From Bryobacterales bacterium (GTDB lineage: Bacteria; Acidobacteriota; Terriglobia; Bryobacterales; Bryobacteraceae), in assembly GCA_025456495.1 (NCBI GenBank), contig JALOKO010000095.1, forward strand, positions 1 through 9,897: a stretch of 9,897 nt of DNA. The letters run 5' to 3'. The position numbers and the translations under genes were made by a program. Below the pieces are notes generated by a model. It worked only from the letters and a program-made list of their open reading frames with translations, had not been told where the DNA came from and did no database searches. Positions 7,383-9,897 of the stretch are shown one piece after another. Positions within the stretch are counted from its first letter, which is position 1. Every line of letters starts with the position of its first letter.

Positions 7383-8729
7383 ATGACCACCACCAGACGT
7401 CGTTGGATGCAATCACTCGCGCTTTCCAGTGGCGCGACCGTTGCCGGTTCTGCGCTACTCCCGCTCGCCGGTGCTGCCGCAGGACCAGATGCTGCGGAAC
7501 CAGATGCTGCGGAACCTGATGCCGCGGAACGGGCGTCGGGGGAAACCGGCGCCGCGGATGTCCCCAAGGGAGCAGCGCTTTCCCAGGCCCTCGCCGCCGC
7601 CATGCAGGCTCCGGTTCTGCGCCGGGAACGCTTCGCCAGCCCCCTCCCGATTGAGCGCGTGGAGCTTCTCAAGACGGGTAAGCACTTTCTCGTCCGTGTC
7701 CAATCCGGCGGGTTGAGCGGCTATGCCGACGCCCACAGCAACGTGATGAGCGCCGCCTCTCCCATCCTCGTGCGCAAGGTGGCGCCCCACTTCGTCGGCA
7801 AAGATGCCCGAGACCTCGAACACACCTTCCACCAAGCCTATCTCGCTTCGTCCAACTACAAATGGCAGGGACTTCCCTTCTGGGTCTCCATGGCGGCCGT
7901 CGAAATGGCGATTCTCGACCTCCTGGGGAAGGCCATCAACCAGCCCATCGGAGCGCTGCTGGGGGAGGTCGTCCGCACGTCCATCGGCGTCTATCGTGCA
8001 AGCGGGAATCGCGGCAACTCCCCCGAAGCCGAAATCGAGTACCTCCAGCAACAGGTGGAGGAGACCGGGGCCAAAGCCATCAAGTTCCGTCTCGGCGCGC
8101 GGATGCGTTACGACGACGCCTCCACCGCGCGCGATTTGGCCCTCATCCCCCTAACCCGCAAGACCTTCGGCGACCCATTCACCATCTACGCCGACGCCAA
8201 CGGCTCCTACGACGTGCCCACGGCCGTCCGCATCGGCAAACTGATGGAAGAGCAGAAGTTCCGCTTCTTTGAAGAGCCGGTGCCCTTTGACTACTACGAG
8301 GAAACCAAGGAAATCGCCGATTCCCTGCAAATCCCCATCGCCCTGGGGGAACAGGAAGCCAGCTTGCGGAACTTCCGCCGCATCATAGAGCGTGGCATCG
8401 CCCGCGTCATCCAACCCGATCTGATGTATTCCGGCGGCATCATTCGGGCCATCAAGGTGGCGCGAATGGCGCAGGTGGCCGGGTTGGAGTGTACGCCCCA
8501 CATGTCCGGCGGCGGCTTGGGCTACCTCTACGTCGCCCACTATGCCTCCTGTGTGCCGAACGCCGGCCCGCACCAGGAATACAAGGGGAAGGACGACACG
8601 CTGCCCGTGGGGTCGCCCACCTCCCCACTCACCAGCGTCAATGGACTGCTACAGGTTCCCTCCGGACCCGGACTTGGCATCGAATTCGAGTCCTCATTCT
8701 TGCGCGCCGCCAAGCCGATACGTGCATAG
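7383..8729 (+). CDS. Tat-exported mandelate racemase/muconate lactonizing enzyme family protein
   Basis: A 448-residue enolase-superfamily enzyme. These enzymes abstract the proton alpha to a carboxylate using Mg2+; many are acid-sugar dehydratases, racemases or cycloisomerases. The N-terminus has a twin-arginine signal (TTRRRWMQSLALSSG, then a hydrophobic run to about residue 33), followed by a threefold PDAAE repeat (35-49) and a low-complexity linker to about 75. The N-terminal capping domain spans about 80-195 and the barrel about 200-430. Likely metal ligands are D271 (YADANGSY), E297 (FFEEPVPF) and E323 (ALGEQEA). A candidate Lys base is K234 in KAIKFRLG, giving a K-x-R where mandelate racemase has K-x-K. 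The His-Asp dyad is H373 (CTPHMSGGG) with D346 (QPDLMYSGG), which places it with the mandelate racemase subgroup. The substrate cannot be told. Export by Tat implies folding with its metal in the cytoplasm before transport. It is a single gene with a good RBS. Confidence 0.92.
   Translation: MTTTRRRWMQSLALSSGATVAGSALLPLAGAAAGPDAAEPDAAEPDAAERASGETGAADVPKGAALSQALAAAMQAPVLRRERFASPLPIERVELLKTGKHFLVRVQSGGLSGYADAHSNVMSAASPILVRKVAPHFVGKDARDLEHTFHQAYLASSNYKWQGLPFWVSMAAVEMAILDLLGKAINQPIGALLGEVVRTSIGVYRASGNRGNSPEAEIEYLQQQVEETGAKAIKFRLGARMRYDDASTARDLALIPLTRKTFGDPFTIYADANGSYDVPTAVRIGKLMEEQKFRFFEEPVPFDYYEETKEIADSLQIPIALGEQEASLRNFRRIIERGIARVIQPDLMYSGGIIRAIKVARMAQVAGLECTPHMSGGGLGYLYVAHYASCVPNAGPHQEYKGKDDTLPVGSPTSPLTSVNGLLQVPSGPGLGIEFESSFLRAAKPIRA
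7485..7529 (+). repeat. Three 15-bp in-frame tandem repeats (PDAAE)x3
   Basis: Copies at 7485-7499 and 7500-7514 are identical (CCAGATGCTGCGGAA). The third, at 7515-7529, differs at two wobble positions and still encodes PDAAE. They lie just after the Tat signal peptide and lengthen an acidic linker. The perfect first pair suggests recent duplication or slippage, so copy number may vary between strains. Confidence 0.85.
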
Positions 8730-8810
8730 ACAGTTCACGGGATTCCACAGTTTGCTGGTACCCCCTACTTGGTTCCATAAGCCGAGCTAAGGACAAGTGC
8801 GGATGGCGGC

Positions 8811-8885
8811 TCAGGGGAATCCCTGATGATTCAGTTCCGTTCTGAATCGTCGCGTTTCAATCTGAAACGTCTTGATTCACCAAGA
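8811..8885. other. Cluster of four consecutive hairpins
   Basis: Four local inverted repeats follow one another. TCAGGG/CCCTGA at 8811-8816 and 8821-8826 has a 4-base loop. GATTCAG/CTGAATC at 8828-8834 and 8842-8848 has a 7-base loop. CGTTTCA/TGAAACG at 8853-8859 and 8863-8869 has a 3-base loop. TCTTG/CAAGA at 8870-8874 and 8881-8885 has a 6-base loop. They begin 81 bp after the stop of the upstream gene. Candidates are a 3' processing or Rho-linked end structure, a small structured RNA, or the start of the sigma gene's leader. No T-run follows on either strand. Confidence 0.5.
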
Positions 8886-8939
8886 AACAGAACCGCGACG
8901 TCGGTACCTCAGGTTCCAGGCTCTGCCCTCAGGGATTCC
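8816..8939. repeat. Long-range 11-bp inverted repeat enclosing the hairpin cluster
   Basis: GGAATCCCTGA (8816-8826) is the exact reverse complement of TCAGGGATTCC (8929-8939). The left arm contains one side of the first local hairpin of the cluster, so the two pairings exclude each other. The enclosed 102 bases contain three further hairpins plus ACCG/CGGT at 8892-8895 and 8902-8905. The pattern fits a multi-branched RNA or a DNA element with terminal repeats, but it is unproven. Confidence 0.45.
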
Positions 8940-8962
8940 TTCCTTCGCTCTACGTAACAAAT

Positions 8963-9015
8963 CCTAAGAGTTTCAATACTTTACCGGAACGATTCCGCCC
9001 CTTAAGAGTTCAATA
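8963..9015 (+). repeat. Imperfect direct repeat pair upstream of the sigma factor gene
   Basis: CCTAAGAGTTTCAATA (8963-8978) recurs as CCTTAAGAGTTCAATA (9000-9015), identical but for one inserted and one deleted T, 37 bases apart. Each ends in a -10-like A+T stretch (AATACT and AATAAT) but neither has a credible -35. Between them lies the inverted repeat CGGAA-CGA-TTCCG (8985-8997). This may be a regulator-binding or duplicated promoter segment. Confidence 0.4.
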
Positions 9016-9056
9016 ATGGATTTCGACCTTAAGGCAGGAACTTTGGTTCCCAACAT

Positions 9057-9104
9057 GCACTCGGTGTCCGTGCAGTCTGCAACCGGACATGGATGTCCGA
9101 GTGC
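9057..9104 (+). promoter_or_regulatory. Nested inverted repeats in the sigma factor leader, candidate RNA switch
   Basis: The outer arms GCACTCGG (9057-9064) and CCGAGTGC (9097-9104) pair perfectly over 8 bp. Directly inside, TGTCCG (9065-9070) pairs with CGGACA (9084-9089), enclosing TGCA-GTC-TGCA. The same CGGACAT (9084-9090) can instead pair with ATGTCCG (9093-9099), which breaks both the outer and inner stems. The element ends 39 bases before the sigma gene's start codon and 22 bases before its SD region. No known riboswitch family was recognised. Confidence 0.45.
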
Positions 9105-9126
9105 CATCAGATCCGACAGCAGTATT

Positions 9127-9134
9127 GAGAAGGA
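9127..9134 (+). promoter_or_regulatory. Ribosome binding site of the sigma factor gene
   Basis: GAGAAGGA ends 9 bases before the ATG at 9144 and supports that start over the later GTG and ATG codons. Confidence 0.7.
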
Positions 9135-9143
9135 CGCAGTAAT

Positions 9144-9897
9144 ATGGCAGCCCAAGCAACATCGGTGTTTTCAACACCCATCAGAGAGTCCGGAACTAGT
9201 TCCGAAAACGTCCAGGCTACTCAAGGAAAAATACAGGCCACCCACGGAAAAATCCAGACGACGCGGGCGCGCAATCTGGTCAGGGATCAGAGAATCCTGG
9301 ACCACGTGCACTTGGTAAAGATCATCGCCATCCGCGTCTACGAGGGCTTGCCCGTACATATTGAGCTGGAAGAACTGGTGCAGGTAGGAGTGATGGGTCT
9401 GTTGGAGGCTGCCGAGAAGTTCGACGAAAACAAGAATGTGTCCTTCCCCGCCTACGCCAAGCACCGCATTCGCGGGGCCATTCTGGACAGCCTGCGACAG
9501 ATGGACTGGGCCTCCCGCGACCAGCGTCGTAGAGTCCGCCAAATGGAGGCAGCGGTCCACAACCTGTCGGGAGCCTTGTGTCGCAACCCCTCTGAATCGG
9601 AGGTTGCGCAGGAAATGGGCATGGACCTGGAAAAGTGGCAACGCATGGTGGGGGAACTCCAAGGCGTCGGGTTCGTTTCTGCTTCCTCTCGACCTGCGGG
9701 CCAGGAGGACGGGCCACCCATCGAGTTTCCCGCCGATGCGTCCGAAGATCCCGATACCATCTGCAAGCGTCGCGAACTGGCAACGCTGCTCCACCAGGCG
9801 GTAAGCGCACTCCCCTTGCGTTACCAAGCGGTCCTGCGGATGTACTACACGGACGAGCTCACCATGAAGGAAATCGGCAACCAACTCGGTGTCAACG
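9144..9897 (+). CDS. FliA/WhiG-type sigma-70 family sigma factor, 3' end beyond the window
   Basis: A group 3 (sigma-28-like) RNA polymerase sigma factor that would direct the polymerase to a special promoter set, in many bacteria the flagellar or chemotaxis genes. 251 codons are visible. Region 2 spans about residues 50-118, with ELEELVQVGVMGLLEAAEKF (75-94) and FPAYAKHRIRGAILDSLRQM (101-120). DSLRQMDWASRDQRR (115-129) is the FliA/WhiG hallmark around regions 2.4-3.0. Region 3 is about 122-175. Region 4 begins near 208, and the window ends within its helix-turn-helix (TMKEIGNQLGVN, 240-251). Full length is expected to be roughly 260-280. About 45 residues precede region 2, longer than in E. 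coli FliA, and include a heptad-like repeat (23-43). The ATG at 9144 has a good SD. No flagellar gene or anti-sigma gene is visible here, so the target regulon cannot be told. Confidence 0.92.
   Translation, partial: MAAQATSVFSTPIRESGTSSENVQATQGKIQATHGKIQTTRARNLVRDQRILDHVHLVKIIAIRVYEGLPVHIELEELVQVGVMGLLEAAEKFDENKNVSFPAYAKHRIRGAILDSLRQMDWASRDQRRRVRQMEAAVHNLSGALCRNPSESEVAQEMGMDLEKWQRMVGELQGVGFVSASSRPAGQEDGPPIEFPADASEDPDTICKRRELATLLHQAVSALPLRYQAVLRMYYTDELTMKEIGNQLGVN
9210..9272 (+). repeat. Imperfect 21-bp (7-residue) repeats in the sigma factor N-terminus
   Basis: Residues 23-29 VQATQGK, 30-36 IQATHGK and 37-43 IQTTRAR form three tandem 7-residue units; the first two are clearly homologous and the third is diverged. 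They lie before region 2, in a segment poor in hydrophobic residues and probably flexible. Confidence 0.6.

Larger units (their letters stand above)
8730..9143. other. Intergenic region rich in inverted repeats
   Basis: About 410 bp without a convincing gene between the enolase-superfamily gene and the sigma factor gene. It is less GC-rich than the flanking coding DNA. It holds a cluster of adjacent hairpins (8811-8885), an 11-bp long-range inverted repeat (8816-8826 with 8929-8939), a direct repeat (8963-8978 and 9000-9015), a short inverted repeat (8985-8997) and a strong nested inverted repeat (9057-9104). No -35/-10 pair, U-run terminator or known riboswitch core could be assigned by eye. 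Confidence 0.6.

Noticed and set aside
8780..8811. Known riboswitch core (cyclic di-GMP, TPP or SAM type) around GCCGAGCTAAGGAC
   Set aside because: AGCCG and CGGCT can pair over 5 bp, but the conserved core bases of these classes are not present.
9016..9318. 100-codon plus-strand open frame overlapping the sigma gene start
   Set aside because: It is out of frame with the sigma gene, has no recognisable family and only a weak SD. It crosses the inverted repeats and looks like chance.
9171..9884. 237-codon minus-strand open frame
   Set aside because: Complete antisense shadow of the sigma factor gene.

Overview
The window reads as chromosomal DNA of a GC-rich Gram-negative bacterium. The best guess is an Acidobacteriota member of the Bryobacterales/Solibacter type. 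Reasons are a fused LptF-LptG LPS-export permease, secreted TldD-family proteins, a PheS with a Cys4 insert, a Tat-exported enolase-superfamily enzyme and a FliA/WhiG-type sigma factor. The lineage is inferred from gene content and protein style; no search was run.

Layout. Positions 1-7181 hold a minus-strand gene train, read right to left: an exported TldD-family metallopeptidase (7181-5499); a paralogue that has lost the metal-binding residues (5502-3694, ATGA overlap with the first); a 767-residue LptF-LptG fusion (3684-1381, 9-bp gap); pheS (1298-261, 82-bp gap); and pheT (214 to beyond position 1, 46-bp gap, GTG start). A divergent intergenic region (7182-7382) carries a perfect 16-bp palindrome. 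On the plus strand follow a Tat-exported mandelate racemase/muconate lactonizing enzyme family protein (7383-8729), about 410 bp of non-coding DNA rich in inverted repeats (8730-9143), and the 5' part of a sigma-28-like sigma factor gene (9144 to beyond 9897).

How it may fit together. The two TldD-like proteins look like an exported counterpart of the cytoplasmic TldD/TldE pair, with one catalytic and one non-catalytic member. Their tight coupling to the LPS-export permease suggests an envelope-related job. pheST lies at the end of the train and may be read through from it. The enolase-superfamily enzyme is a stand-alone gene with its own strong ribosome binding site. The sigma factor has a long, potentially structured leader, including two mutually exclusive pairings about 40-90 bases before its start codon.

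Most worth a second look: the active/inactive exported TldD pair next to the fused LptFG, the structured leader of the sigma gene, and the palindrome in the divergent promoter region. No CRISPR array, tRNA, rRNA, insertion sequence or prophage gene was seen.
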